Below, one piece after another: positions 1 through 10,932 of a DNA stretch of 64,000 nt. Within the stretch, counting starts at the first letter, position 1, and every line of letters starts with the position of its first letter. The position numbers and the translations under genes were made by a program. The stretch comes from Lingula anatina (taxonomy: Eukaryota; Brachiopoda; Lingulata; Lingulida; Lingulidae): positions 364,555-428,554 of the forward strand of contig NW_019775846.1 in assembly GCF_001039355.2 (NCBI RefSeq), given 5' to 3'. Under the pieces are notes generated by a model. The model was not told the origin of the DNA and made no database searches. It saw nothing but the letters and a program-made list of their open reading frames with translations.

Positions 1-722
1 TTAATAGCAGAATCAATTTGCAACAGTGAGCTTACAGCATAAAACAAGGTGCAAAGAACATTTCATAACTCCCTACCCCGTAGCTTTTAATAATAGTTGC
101 CCCGGTAACTAGTCTATGCTCCTATGGGTGGGCTGTTAAGTTATATTTGTGTAACAGGCCCACCAACAATAAAACCCCATATGGTGAACGTTTGAGTTAA
201 TCGTGTAGAAATACCCAGCTGCGGTACAAGATTTTAATTTCGATTGGCTACTTCTGAAGGCAGTTTTAATTCAAAAGTTTAAAGTTAAACCTAGAATGAT
301 CTAAAATTAAGCGCTTTTGGTTACTTGTTTTTGGTTTCCTGGTGTTTAAGGCGTGGTAATGCCAGCATTTGGACTCGGTTGGCATTCATTCAGCTGTATA
401 ATGCTATATAACCTATGAACTGGAATCACATTGATTGCGATAGCTGTTCCTCTCTCACAAAACGCAATGATAACTTGCCGGTTCAGCAACATCGTCCCAA
501 CTACCGCATTCCAGGCGAAGCTCACTACTGCTCGATACCTGTCATTACCCCTGAGCTTAAAACTGATGTGACACGATGCCTTCTTTCTTTGACCAAATGG
601 TGCCTACTTGAAAGTTAAATACTGCATTTGCACACCCTAAGTTTGTCCTGTTGAATAATCGGGGACATTTCGATTTTTACTACTTGTTTTTTATTTACTT
701 ACTTTAATATTTTTTCAATGTT
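1..722. other. AT-rich intergenic stretch, no gene seen
   Basis: Stop-rich AT sequence without a convincing exon. An open stretch at 415-618 has no splice context and no recognisable protein character. Confidence 0.5.
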
Positions 723-2429
723 AAAGATGATAAAGAAAACCGGTTTAGCTCCCGTTTTGCACATATAGAAATTGAAGTTTATAAAAAGTTGATTTTAGTA
801 TAATGTGTTTTGAGCCTTCGCATATATTTCAATAACTCAACATTTGTCAATATGGGCAAATTTAAGACGTTGCCACTTTTGTTTGTAAGAATGATTCTGA
901 TGCAAATTTTTGTTGACACCGATGATAACTTGAACTTAACTTCTTTTTTTTTCATTATTCTCATTTTTTTATGACTTCAATCTAAGTTTTTTCCTTTCTT
1001 AACTCTAAGCCTTTTAAAACAACAGGGTTTTCCCATCAAAATATTAATAATACACGGACCCATTGATGAGACGTTTAAGGATTGCAGATAATAGCTATAT
1101 AAATGAAAAAAAACTGTAACTGTAACAGTAAATTTTTCTTTTTACTGTTTATATATATATATACCTTTTGTTGAGTTACCACAAATTACAATAACAATAA
1201 CGCACTAGACCTGCTGTTTACAGTATAAGCCTACACCAAAAGATAAAATGATATACTTAAATGTGTTGTTCTATTTGTAAACGAAACAGCCATTACCCGT
1301 CGGTTTGTGCTAACACATTGCTTATCGTTTTGGCAGTGTTCGGCAACTTGTTCTTAGTTCTCGAGGTTCTTTAAGATCCCTAAGCCTACATGTATCAAAT
1401 GCTTGGAAAAATTAACTGATGAGTATTGCTAATGCTTCCTCATGTTTGACATCTGCTTTAATGGCTTTAATGTTATGCATGTTGTCACTATTATTCCCCC
1501 CGTACGTGGTCTACTCAGAAAATAAAATAAAATAAAACAAACAAACAAACAAACAAAAAAACTTCTTTTACGATTACTAAAGCCTAAGACTGCGAATGCG
1601 GCGCGTATTGATTTCACCCCCATCTATAGCACTTTAGTTGTCATCTGTCTACACGTGCACTCAAGCACAGTAGCAGACTAGATTTAATTCAAAATTCCGT
1701 ATTCTGATAACCGCTGAAAACACCCCTACTTAGCAAATCAAGGTAAAACAAATCACCTTTTTATTGGCGTTAGTTCAAATGGGATTAGTTTAAAGTAAGA
1801 GCTTATACTCCCGCAAACGTATAACCAGTGGATAACAGATAAGGTTTTGAAAATTTAGAAACTGACGCACTACATGATCTGATCTAATCATTTTAAAAGA
1901 CATTAAATGATTTTACCCTAGAGATTAGTCGATTTTTTTTGTACTCTTTTACAAAAAGAATACTTTATTAGTATTTTTTAAGTTTTTGTGTGTGTGAACA
2001 GTACTACTAGTAGTACGTACATGTACATGTACTGGTAGTAGTAAGCCAAGTACCTGTAGCACGAAAATCAATACGTTGGCACAGCTGTTCATAGGGTCTG
2101 ATTATGATATGTACTATAGGACTAAGGTGTTAACGTATGAAATATATAGATACGCATATCTGTAATTGTAAAATGACAGCCAGCTAGTGCGTCAACTGTG
2201 CTGCACGGCCTCTCATTAAAACCTTTAACTTACCCGTCTCCTCCCCCAGTTGTACACTACTGTAAAGCCAACCAGTTTTCCTATTGACAAAGCTGCGATT
2301 AAAGTAAGATTAATCTGCTTGTCTGCCAGTTGTGCTGCTGTAAAATTACACATTAAAAATAAAAATGCAATTCTAATAGCCACTGTGAACTGAGTTCTGA
2401 ATGTGCAAGTTAGATCAAATAATGACTCA
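723..2429. repeat. Duplicated block, first copy
   Basis: This block recurs almost base for base at 2438-4144, an offset of 1715 bp, with only scattered substitutions and small indels, for example around 780-840 versus 2495-2555. The first copy ends exactly at the single N at 2430. Near identity, including in non-coding DNA and microsatellites, fits two alleles placed in tandem by the assembler better than an old tandem duplication. Confidence 0.85.
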
Positions 2430-2430
2430 N
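2430..2430. other. Single-N assembly join
   Basis: One N lies exactly at the end of the first copy of the 1.7-kb duplicated block. Seven bases without a match follow, then the second copy starts at 2438. Confidence 0.9.
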
Positions 2431-2437
2431 CGATGTG

Positions 2438-4144
2438 AAAGATGATAAAGAAAACCGGTTTAGCTCCCGTTTTGCACATATAGAAATTGAAGTTTATTAA
2501 AAGTTAATTTTAGTATAATGTGTTTTGAGCCTTCGCATATATTTCAATAACTGAACATTTGTCAATATGGGCAAATTTAAGACGTTGCCACTTTTGTTTG
2601 TAAGAATGATTCTGATGCAAATTTTTGTTGACACCGATGATAACTTGAACTTAACTTCTTTTTTTTTCATTATTCTCATTTTTTTATGACTTCAATCTAA
2701 GTTTTTTCCTTTCTTAACTCTAAGCCTTTTAAAACAACAGGGTTTTCCCATCAAAATATTAATAATACACGGACCCATTGATGAGACGTTTAAGGATTGC
2801 AGATAATAGCTATATAAATGAAAAAAAACTGTAACTGTAACAGTAAATTTTTCTTTTTACTGTTTATATATATATATACCTTTTGTTGAGTTACCACAAA
2901 TTACAATAACAATAACGCACTAGACCTGCTGTTTACAGTATAAGCCTACACCAAAAGATAAAATGATATACTTAAATGTGTTGTTCTATTTGTAAACGAA
3001 ACAGCCATTACCCGTCGGTTTGTGCTAACACATTGCTTATCGTTTTGGCAGTGTTCGGCAACTTGTTCTTAGTTCTCGAGGTTCTTTAAGATCCCTAAGC
3101 CTACATGTATCAAATGCTTGGAAAAATTAACTGATGAGTATTGCTAATGCTTCCTCATGTTTGACATCTGCTTTAATGGCTTTAATGTTATGCATGTTGT
3201 CACTATTATTCCCCCCGTACGTGGTCTACTCAGAAAATAAAATAAAATAAAACAAACAAACAAACAAACAAAAAAACTTCTTTTACGATTACTAAAGCCT
3301 AAGACTGCGAATGCGGCGCGTATTGATTTCACCCCCATCTATAGCACTTTAGTTGTCATCTGTCTACACGTGCACTCAAGCACAGTAGCAGACTAGATTT
3401 AATTCAAAATTCCGTATTCTGATAACCGCTGAAAACACCCCTACTTAGCAAATCAAGGTAAAACAAATCACCTTTTTATTGGCGTTAGTTCAAATGGGAT
3501 TAGTTTAAAGTAAGAGCTTATACTCCCGCAAACGTATAACCAGTGGATAACAGATAAGGTTTTGAAAATTTAGAAACTGACGCACTACATGATCTGATCT
3601 AATCATTTTAAAAGACATTAAATGATTTTACCCTAGAGATTAGTCGATTTTTTTTGTACTCTTTTACAAAAAGAATACTTTATTAGTATTTTTTAAGTTT
3701 TTGTGTGTGTGAACAGTACTACTAGTAGTACGTACATGTACATGTACTGGTAGTAGTAAGCCAAGTACCTGTAGCACGAAAATCAATACGTTGGCACAGC
3801 TGTTCATAGGGTCTGATTATGATATGTACTATAGGACTAAGGTGTTAACGTATGAAATATATAGATACGCATATCTGTAATTGTAAAATGACAGCCAGCT
3901 AGTGCGTCAACTGTGCTGCACGGCCTCTCATTAAAACCTTTAACTTACCCGTCTCCTCCCCCAGTTGTACACTACTGTAAAGCCAACCAGTTTTCCTATT
4001 GACAAAGCTGCGATTAAAGTAAGATTAATCTGCTTGTCTGCCAGTTGTGCTGCTGTAAAATTACACATTAAAAATAAAAATGCAATTCTAATAGCCACTG
4101 TGAACTGAGTTCTGAATGTGCAAGTTAGATCAAATAATGACTCA
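2438..4144. repeat. Duplicated block, second copy
   Basis: Second copy of 723-2429. It continues past the end of the first copy into unique sequence at 4145, so this copy is the one contiguous with the rest of the window. It holds the short membrane-like coding stretch at 3949-4147 on the minus strand, which is also present in the first copy at about 2234-2429. Confidence 0.85.
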
Positions 4145-4459
4145 AACTTTTTACCTACGATGTACACTACCTACTCTTAGCACCAGTACACTTGAAGTTG
4201 CTTGTCCAGTGTGATTGCTTGAAAGTCTATTTCCAGGTGGGAAATAATCCCCAACATACTATCACTTTCAGATGTCTGTTTATGCAGGAATTTTTTTCTA
4301 TAATGCACTAGGCTGTTAATTATCTCATAGTACTTGTCAACTTCGTATTGTTCAATATCTTGATCCTGAATCATGCTCCTACTTGCCTTTCTATAATGCA
4401 TTAAGAGCAGATTTAGTTCTTTGAGGTTTTTTCTGTATGGGTGGCTGTTTATTTCTATA
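3949..4459 (-). pseudogene. Unrecognised coding relic with in-frame stops
   Basis: On the minus strand an open frame begins after a possible acceptor near 4459 and runs to a TAA at 4179-4177. It is rich in Tyr, Lys and Ile and predicted helical, with motifs such as HYRKASRSM and HYRKKFLHK. A TAG follows two codons later, and the same frame then continues open to a good donor, CGG|GTAAG, at 3949. The second part has two hydrophobic stretches, VAIRIAFLFLMCNF and LTLIAALSIGKLVGF, so it looks like part of a polytopic membrane protein. Both parts share one frame across about 510 bp with two close stops between them, which suggests one exon broken by mutation. Two separate exons are less likely, because the gap of about 30 bp is too short for an intron. 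I do not recognise the family. Confidence 0.35.
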
Positions 4460-4887
4460 CACAGTTTTTTTGCTTTCTTTTAAATTTTTATTTACATGTA
4501 CTGTATCTTATTTACATGTGTTTGTCACCTAAAAATTGTGTCAGTCATGGCATTTCCATATTCTAACGCAGTGTACCTTGAGTATGTTCCAGCATACAAT
4601 TGTTCTATTTATTACCTCCAAAATTGAATTAGTCTCCTTCACTGTCTGTGTGCGGGTGGAAACTTAGCCTATCGTTGTAGGTAACAAATTAACCTGTACC
4701 TGTGAACCAGTGGCTCTTTGTTTTAATCCCTGATCCATTATCATCTGGATTAATTCCCTTTTGAACACCAGCCTTAAATGATTAGCCCCTACTGTAGCTA
4801 CCTATAATGTCTTATATTTGTGCCATCGAGTCTGTCTTAATAAAATGCATCTTGTGATATGTTATCATAATATTTTTTACTTTGCAG
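4460..4887. other. Upstream/intron DNA of the C7orf50-like gene
   Basis: AT-rich sequence ending in a good 3' splice site (TTTGCAG) at 4881-4887. A non-coding 5' exon of the downstream gene probably lies further upstream, but I could not place it. Confidence 0.4.
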
Positions 4888-4896
4888 TGTGAATCC

Positions 4897-6325
4897 ATGG
4901 GAAAGGAAAAGAAAAGGAAAATGGATGATTCATCAAATCAAAATGTTGAAAGTAAAAAATCAAAAAAAGAAAAGAAAGAAAAGATTCCCAAATCAGGAGA
5001 TGCCAAGAAAAAGAATGAAAAAATTAACAACTTGGTTAATAATGACAAATATTTATCAGATGAAGTAACAATTAGAAAGAGACACAAAGATGAGCGAAAA
5101 CAAGTGGAAGCTGATGATAACTCAAATGATGAAGCTTCAGCTAAGAATAAAATCAGTGAAGAGAACAATGAAAATTTGAACATGACCAAAAAAAGGACGG
5201 CAAATGAATCACAACAATTATGTACAGAAACAATAACAGAAAAAAAGAAGAAAAAGAAAGAAAAGAAGAAGGTTTCTTCTGAGACAGACAAGGTTGTAGG
5301 AGACAGTGAAAAGACAAGTGCTAGGGACTTAGCTTTGGAATATCTGAAAAAGTGGCATGAAAATAGAAAACAGTGGAGTTTTCAGAAAGTGCGTCAGGTG
5401 TGGATTCTGCAACACATGTATGATACACAGAAGGTACTTTAAATGTATATTACATTTGTTTTTTTAGTAACTACTAATTACTGTAATTATTTTGATTATT
5501 ATATAAAATGAACAAATGTTCTTTCACTTCTAAGGGTTTTCACCATGTATGCCACCTAACTTATCCTTGCTTTAAAAAGTACATACAAAATAGGCCAAGT
5601 TCTGTGATCATGTGGCAAGAATCCCATGAGTGAAAGTTTTCAGGATTAGACCTGGTTTTTCGGTCTTCATTTTGATCATTTTTTCATATGGTCGAAATGC
5701 ATTTGAGAAACTGCAAGCTACTGATGTGTTTTCAAGATTTTCAGTTTTTACAACCCAACCCATGACTTCCATTATGTAGGTTTACATTTTTAAACCTCTT
5801 TCATGTTCATTTTTAGGTACCAGATGAGGAGTTTAAAATACTTTTGGAATACATGGAGAATTCTAAGGGGAAGGCAAGGGAGAATACAATAAAACAAGCA
5901 GAAGTAGTGATTGAGAAATTTGAAGAAACAGATAATGACACAGGTATAGTTTGAAATCTTTTTAGATTGTATAATTATATAAGGACTACCAATAGTGTTA
6001 TTCTCAAACTATATTGGTTTACTGTACAATAAAAACAGAATAATACTGAAAAACAAATGAAACATTGTCATTAAATATGTGGAACATGAGAAATGTGCTG
6101 AGTATGCTAATACCTTTCTCATTACTTAAATTATGTTGTTGTTTTTTTTTTTGTTTTTTTTTTCATTATAAATATTTTTAAAGTGTTAATTCTAATACAG
6201 TTGTTGTTCAAGTATTACTTTTGAAATGCAGTACTATACTTTAATTAAATATATTTCCACTTTGTTTTACAGCAGCTAAAGAGGGCTATATGCGAGCAAG
6301 ACAAGTCCTGCAGATGCTAAGCTGA
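4897..6325 (+). CDS. C7orf50: C7orf50-like protein with C-terminal WKF domain
   Basis: Three coding exons: 4897-5433, 5817-5943 and 6273-6325, joined in frame to 238 residues. The first ATG follows the acceptor at 4887 by nine bases, so a 5' UTR exon is implied. Residues 1-140 are a very Lys/Glu-rich, low-complexity, probably disordered tail with many basic clusters of nuclear or nucleolar type. From about residue 142 to 225 lies a conserved helical block (LEYLKKWHENRKQWSF, then QVWILQHMYD and a second helical segment) that matches the WKF/DUF2373 domain of the human C7orf50 family; YLKKW and QWSFQK are the diagnostic parts. Family function is poorly defined; a nucleolar role is inferred from the basic tail only. 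The last acceptor is a tandem CAGCAG site at 6270-6275. Part of the last exon is repeated after the N at 12053. Confidence 0.8.
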
Positions 6326-7013
6326 CTATAAACACTCAGACAATATAAATGCTTGGAGACAGACATTTTTCATTACCCAAAAGGAGATAAATGCATAAAG
6401 TGATTTTTGATTAGGCCTTTATTTCTAGTTTCTAAAAATGTGTGATAACCTCCTTACACAGGCAACTTTTTATGAGCTATCATTTTTTAAATTCCCCTCT
6501 CCATTGGATCTGTCTGTATGCATTCTGATCACTTGTGTATGTCTTTTGTCATTACCATCTCTGATGCTGTCTGATGTGTTAGTGAGTTGTGCACCATATA
6601 ATTGCCAAACCACATTGTTTGTTTTACTGTAATTTTACTGGATGGCTTTGTGTGATAGAAAAAGAGATTGTTCCAAGAAAATCAGCAAGATCAAATTATT
6701 ATTACAAATGTTATGCTTTTTGCATGTATTTTGGTGACATAACAAACATATGAAGCATAGGGAGAGGCTTCTGAAGTCAGACATATTGAGTGACAGCTAT
6801 TGATATACACTCTTGATAAAAAAGCTTGTTGCACCTCTTTCATGTGACTGGAAATAATCACAACTGTAAACCATTTTAAGTAAAATTAAGTACAGCTATT
6901 TTTATTCCAGATTTAAACAACAACACGCATTGCCCCTTTAGAAAAATTTATCAGTTACTAACTACACTAGGACTGAAAAAATCACAACCAATAACAAATT
7001 TTAATAAGCTTTA
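6326..7013 (+). other. 3' UTR and flank of the C7orf50-like gene
   Basis: Non-coding DNA after the stop codon. It is repeated nearly unchanged at 12086-12773. It ends at the junction with the BEL/Pao element, where the other copy has no insertion. Confidence 0.5.
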
Positions 7014-7456
7014 ATAAGAACATTAGGTCCACAGTGAAATAAAGATAAAAAACCCCATGTGCGTTTGATGAGGTGACGACATAACTAGATGATGGAATGT
7101 TATTCCTTCATAGATAGTACCAGAATACCGGAGTATCTAAACACCAAATTACTGTGAATAACTTTGGCCCCTTTTGCCCTTGTGCACTTGATCTCGAGTT
7201 GTCCTTGGTTTCCTGGTGTCGTTGCCTATATGATTTTCATAAATATAAACTTAGATGTTGTTTTTACTCTACGGGTGGAATTGCTTCTACTCTTAAAAAT
7301 GTGTATCTTTGATGATTGATTAGCTTTTGATGACCATTTGCACTTAGTGGATCAAGCACTGCAGCTCAGCTGCTGGACATGTGATGCTTGGACTTGATAG
7401 CCTCTGTTTGTTGCCAAACCAAATTAAACTACTATAACATTATCAAAAATGTTACA
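7014..7456 (-). repeat. Probable 3' LTR of the BEL/Pao element
   Basis: Read on the minus strand, a purine tract (AAGGGCAGGAG, 7467-7457) is followed immediately by TGTAACA at 7456-7450, the expected PPT-LTR layout after integrase. About 440 bp remain to the insertion edge. I see no clear terminal CA at the edge and no matching 5' LTR at the other end, so the element is truncated there. Confidence 0.5.
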
Positions 7457-9531
7457 CTCCTGCCCTTAAATTTGTCATAAATTAAAACTAATAAAACTCC
7501 CTTTCTAATACTACGATTTTTGTAACTGGCTTTGTTAAGAGCATTGATCTTGTCTTGAATTTTACGGAACGCACTAGTTTGTCATCTCCTGGGTTCAATT
7601 GCATGATTCTGCCCAAAGGTCAGAGATTTCGGGGCATGTTCTCTTCCACCAGTAATACTAAATCTCCTTCAGACATTTGGTGATGCTGCGTGCCACTTCA
7701 TATGACATTGTAATTCTGGCAAATACTGTTTGGTCCATTGCCACCAAAAGGTGGACCTGCCATGCATTGCACTTGGCGCCAGCATCTTCTGCGTCTTTCT
7801 GTTCTGTCACACATGGAGGAAGGAGAGGTCCATCGTTTAACATGAGCAATTGAATGGTCATTTGAATCTTCACTCACTGGAGTGATGGGTCGATTGTTCA
7901 ATATGGCTTCATCTTCACACATCAAAGTGTACAAGGTTTTGTCACTCAGCGGCTGCTCTCGCATGAGACAGGTCAGGGTCTTTTTTATCTTCTGAATTTG
8001 TCACCCATGAAACTCGACAATGGTGGGTTAAATTTCCAAATAATCCCTTTTTTCAGAAGACTTCCAATCATTTTCTCCTGATCCAGCTCCATTGTCTGAG
8101 GAAATTGTCCTTGGCTTTCCTCATCTTGCTATAAACCTTCTAAGACTATTGATGAAGGAATCTGTGTCAAGACAAGTATCTCTATGTGTATGGCTCGGGT
8201 TGTAAGGCATGTGAAGATATACCCATAGCGTTTAATTCAGATCTTCCTCTTTTGACAGGAAAAGTGACGAAGCCTATACCAGCTTGAGTAATAGTCAACT
8301 ATGCGCTGCACTGGATTCCATTCAATCTTGGTTTTCTTACAAGGGTGTCTTGGTACAGTGCAGCCATGGGACACTTCTTGTGTACTCTTTTCCCTTGACG
8401 TCAAGATCTTCTTCATCTACTTCAAAGTATTGACTTTCATGGCACCATTCTGACTTATGTTTGCCTGAAAATTTGGTTCTGGTTTTCTCACTTGTTATAT
8501 CTGTCTGTAGGATGCCTATCTCTGTATGTATTGTAATGAAGTGTGACGTCACTTTCTTATTTACTGTCGAATATTGGCTGGGCCATTCAAGGACCACCCA
8601 AGTATGGTCTTGGTGGCAAATGGTTTTCCACTGTTTCCTCTTCTTACTTCCAGTGGAATTAGAGCCTCAGAATTATCTTGTCCTATAAGGATTTCAACCT
8701 TGACATTTCCCTTGGCGAGGGGTATTCCCTTGAGGTCTGGGAAATGATCAACTTCTTTTGTTGGCAAGTTTGCTGGGATGTTTTCTACTTCATAAACATC
8801 ATTCTCCATGTGTCTGCCAATCCTTAGCTGTCTAATTCTAAATGGACACATTTCGTATTTTTTTCTTCATCCTCTTTGCTGAGCGTGCTTATGCTGTAAG
8901 ATGCTTCTCTGGTCTGCAATCCAAATGTCTTCACTTATATACAACTGTATTTGTACAAAAACTAGAGGTAGATGCACTATCTAAAAGTGTGTATGAATAA
9001 TACTGGGCATTTACTCTCACTTCTACAACTGGAAGATATGGTGCATCAAACTCAGTACTTGAGCTGCAATTGTTGATAGTAGATTTCTTGGGTATGGAGT
9101 TTTCTTCCTTGGAGATACATGTATGTAGAAATTTGGTGTTTCATGCCACACCCAGGTATGCTGCACACGGAGGGCTTTCTACAATTGAAGGTGGAGTGGT
9201 TGTTCATCAGACAATTTTCACAAAGTCGGTGAATTTTTTACTGAGTCTCGTCGCTCACTGACTTTCATGTCCTTGAATCTGGCAATACCAGAGGCGGTGA
9301 GTCTCTTCACGCCAAGTGGTTGTTGTCTCTGAAACTGTTTTTTATGCATATGGGTCAGCACATGGAAGGCCGTCTTCTCTAACAAAGCCTGATCAAAACA
9401 GTCAATGATGTAATCAAGATTGTTTCCATGGTATATTAACAGCAGGGCCTTCTTCTGTACATGGTTTACAATGCCACACCCACTGAATACATTACATTCC
9501 AATCTCCATAGCCATTCTGCCCGTCTTCTTT
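7014..9531 (-). mobile_element. Decayed BEL/Pao LTR retrotransposon, internally deleted
   Basis: Minus-strand coding remnants appear in BEL/Pao order. At 9218-9502 there is a Cys/His stretch like the end of gag. At 8561-8851 is the protease-side region with the BEL-typical IGQDNSEALIPLEVRRG and TILGWSLNGP motifs. At 8337-8597 is the linker that precedes reverse transcriptase. At about 8161-8232 is an integrase core strand (FTCLTTRAIHIE), at 7800-7964 TLMCEDEAILNNRPITPVS, and at about 7600-7720 the integrase C-terminal region. Reverse transcriptase and RNase H are missing: the linker meets integrase within about 100 bp. Frames are broken by stops and shifts throughout. The other copy of this locus (12774) lacks the whole segment. 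CTTTA occurs at both edges (7009-7013 and 9532-9536) and once at the empty site, as a target duplication would. It is not functional. Confidence 0.8.
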
Positions 9532-9787
9532 CTTTACCCTCTGAGAGACAATTGAATGGCTCTTAAGCCTGGGGCTGAAGCTGAATGGCTGCCATGTTCA
9601 CTTTTTTTATTGCTCATGGGTCATGACCTACTGATGATCAATAAATACAAAGCCAATACTAGGATGTTACAGTTCCCAACGGGGTGAGGGTAGGGATTAA
9701 AAAGGTGACAGCTCATAAAAACCTGCCAGTAACAGAAGACTATAATCACACCTTTTGAAATTAGATGTGCTTGTAGGCCTTATCAAT

Positions 9788-9790
<3 letters not shown>

Positions 9791-9834
<44 letters not shown>
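9791..9834. repeat. Poly-T run of about 44
   Basis: Homopolymer T tract. The matching position in the second copy (about 13025-13036) has only about a dozen T, so the tract differs strongly in length between copies. Confidence 0.8.
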
Positions 9835-9836
<2 letters not shown>

Positions 9837-10213
9837 TTTTTTGTAATGACTCAAAGCCCAATAGCATAAATTAATTAATAGATATCTTTTAAGAAAGTAA
9901 GGCTAGAATCAAATTGTACAAATGCCAATACTATGCTGAAAGAAACACTAATTTTTAAAAAGGCCTTTATTAACAAAAATAAATCTGAAGAACAAATAAA
10001 AATTACTGCATTTTGGAAATAAAGCTTTGTTGGTGTCAATGCTGTGGGAAAACCTTTAGTACAATAAAGCTTGAACATAATTTTTGTGTTAGAAAGTTCT
10101 TGACCAAAGGCAGGTAAACAACATGAGAGGAGCCACTCTGAAGAAAGGCTGTAAAAGTTCCATTGCTGCTAAGCTTTTGCAAAGCACTTCCTGTTATTTC
10201 TCATTGAAAACTA

Positions 10214-10478
10214 GAAAAGCACTCAGAGAGCGCAGACCTCCACCAAGGCAGCAAAGTCTCCATCCAATGCCATTTCACCCCTAAATTTTCGATATTTTTG
10301 ATTATTGATTGATTATTGATCCGGATCACCACCAAAAACTTATTTCTTCCTTGGCCCACTTCTGACAGTTCCTGAAAATTTCATCAAAAACGGTCGATAA
10401 CTTTTTGAGTTATGTTAATGACAGACAGACAGAGAGACAAACGAACGGGTGAAAACATAACCTCCCTGGCGGAGGTAG
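10214..10478. mobile_element. 265-bp non-autonomous element, present in one copy only
   Basis: The segment starts near GCACTCAGAGAGCGCAGACC and ends CCCTGGCGGAGGTAG. An ACCTCC(A/G)CCA(A/G)GG motif near the left end is matched in inverted orientation at the right end. A GACAGACAGACAGAGAGACA tract and TAACTTTTTGAGTTA lie inside. CTA flanks both ends (10211-10213, 10479-10481), and the equivalent place in the second copy (about 13405) has a single CTA with no insert. A 3-bp target duplication with imperfect terminal repeats fits a small DNA transposon (PIF/Harbinger-like is possible). From memory, similar GGCGGAGGT-ended repeats are widespread in aquatic animals; I assign no named family. Confidence 0.7.
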
Positions 10479-10903
10479 CTAATCACCAATTTTGCAAAAA
10501 AAAAAAAAAAAAAAAAAGCTTTACGGGAATTATTTTTACAATGTGTAAAATGATTCATACCATGTCTTTTAAATGTGTGGTCTGACATAAAACATTAGTT
10601 CAAGGTATGAAATAGTGTTGCATGAAATGCACAGTACTAGTAAGCAACGAGTTATAACTCCTTGTAGTAAGAAACCTTTTCAGTATCATTATTGGCTAGA
10701 AGTATTTGCTACTAATATATCATGCACAAAGCACATGAAATGTCACATTAAGGACGGAACTTACTTGCCCGATTTAAGAAAGCTTTATCTTTAAATATGT
10801 ACCTGAATTGAGATTTAATAATTTTGTCAAAGGTTATCATTTGTCATTCAATAAAAATTCACTTCATACTACTTCATAGTACTCTGGTACTCAATGAGAT
10901 CAG

Positions 10904-10932
10904 GGAATTATATCGGATATAATTCCCTGATG
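10904..10932. mobile_element. 29-bp palindrome flanked by 7-bp direct repeats
   Basis: Two 14-nt arms, CAGGGAATTATATC and its reverse complement, with one base between them. It is bounded by ATGAGAT on the left (10897-10903) and ATGAGAT on the right (10933-10939). The second allele-like copy keeps the whole arrangement with one mismatch in the left arm. A perfect version of the palindrome recurs at 56789-56817. Confidence 0.65.

Noticed and set aside
1429-1623. Repeated minus-strand open frame, also at 3144-3338
   Set aside because: Part of the 1.7-kb allelic duplication. It is read through an A-rich microsatellite and has no splice context.
4938-5291. Minus-strand Phe/Ser-rich open frame
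   Set aside because: Antisense shadow of the Lys-rich exon of the C7orf50-like gene.
6438-6632. Repeated 64-residue open frame, also at 12198-12392
   Set aside because: It lies in the 3' UTR of the C7orf50-like gene and its allelic copy. Conservation between copies is explained by allelism and there is no coding character.
7014-9531. Endogenous retrovirus with an envelope
   Set aside because: Motifs are of BEL/Pao type and no envelope-like frame is present. It is an LTR retrotransposon relic.
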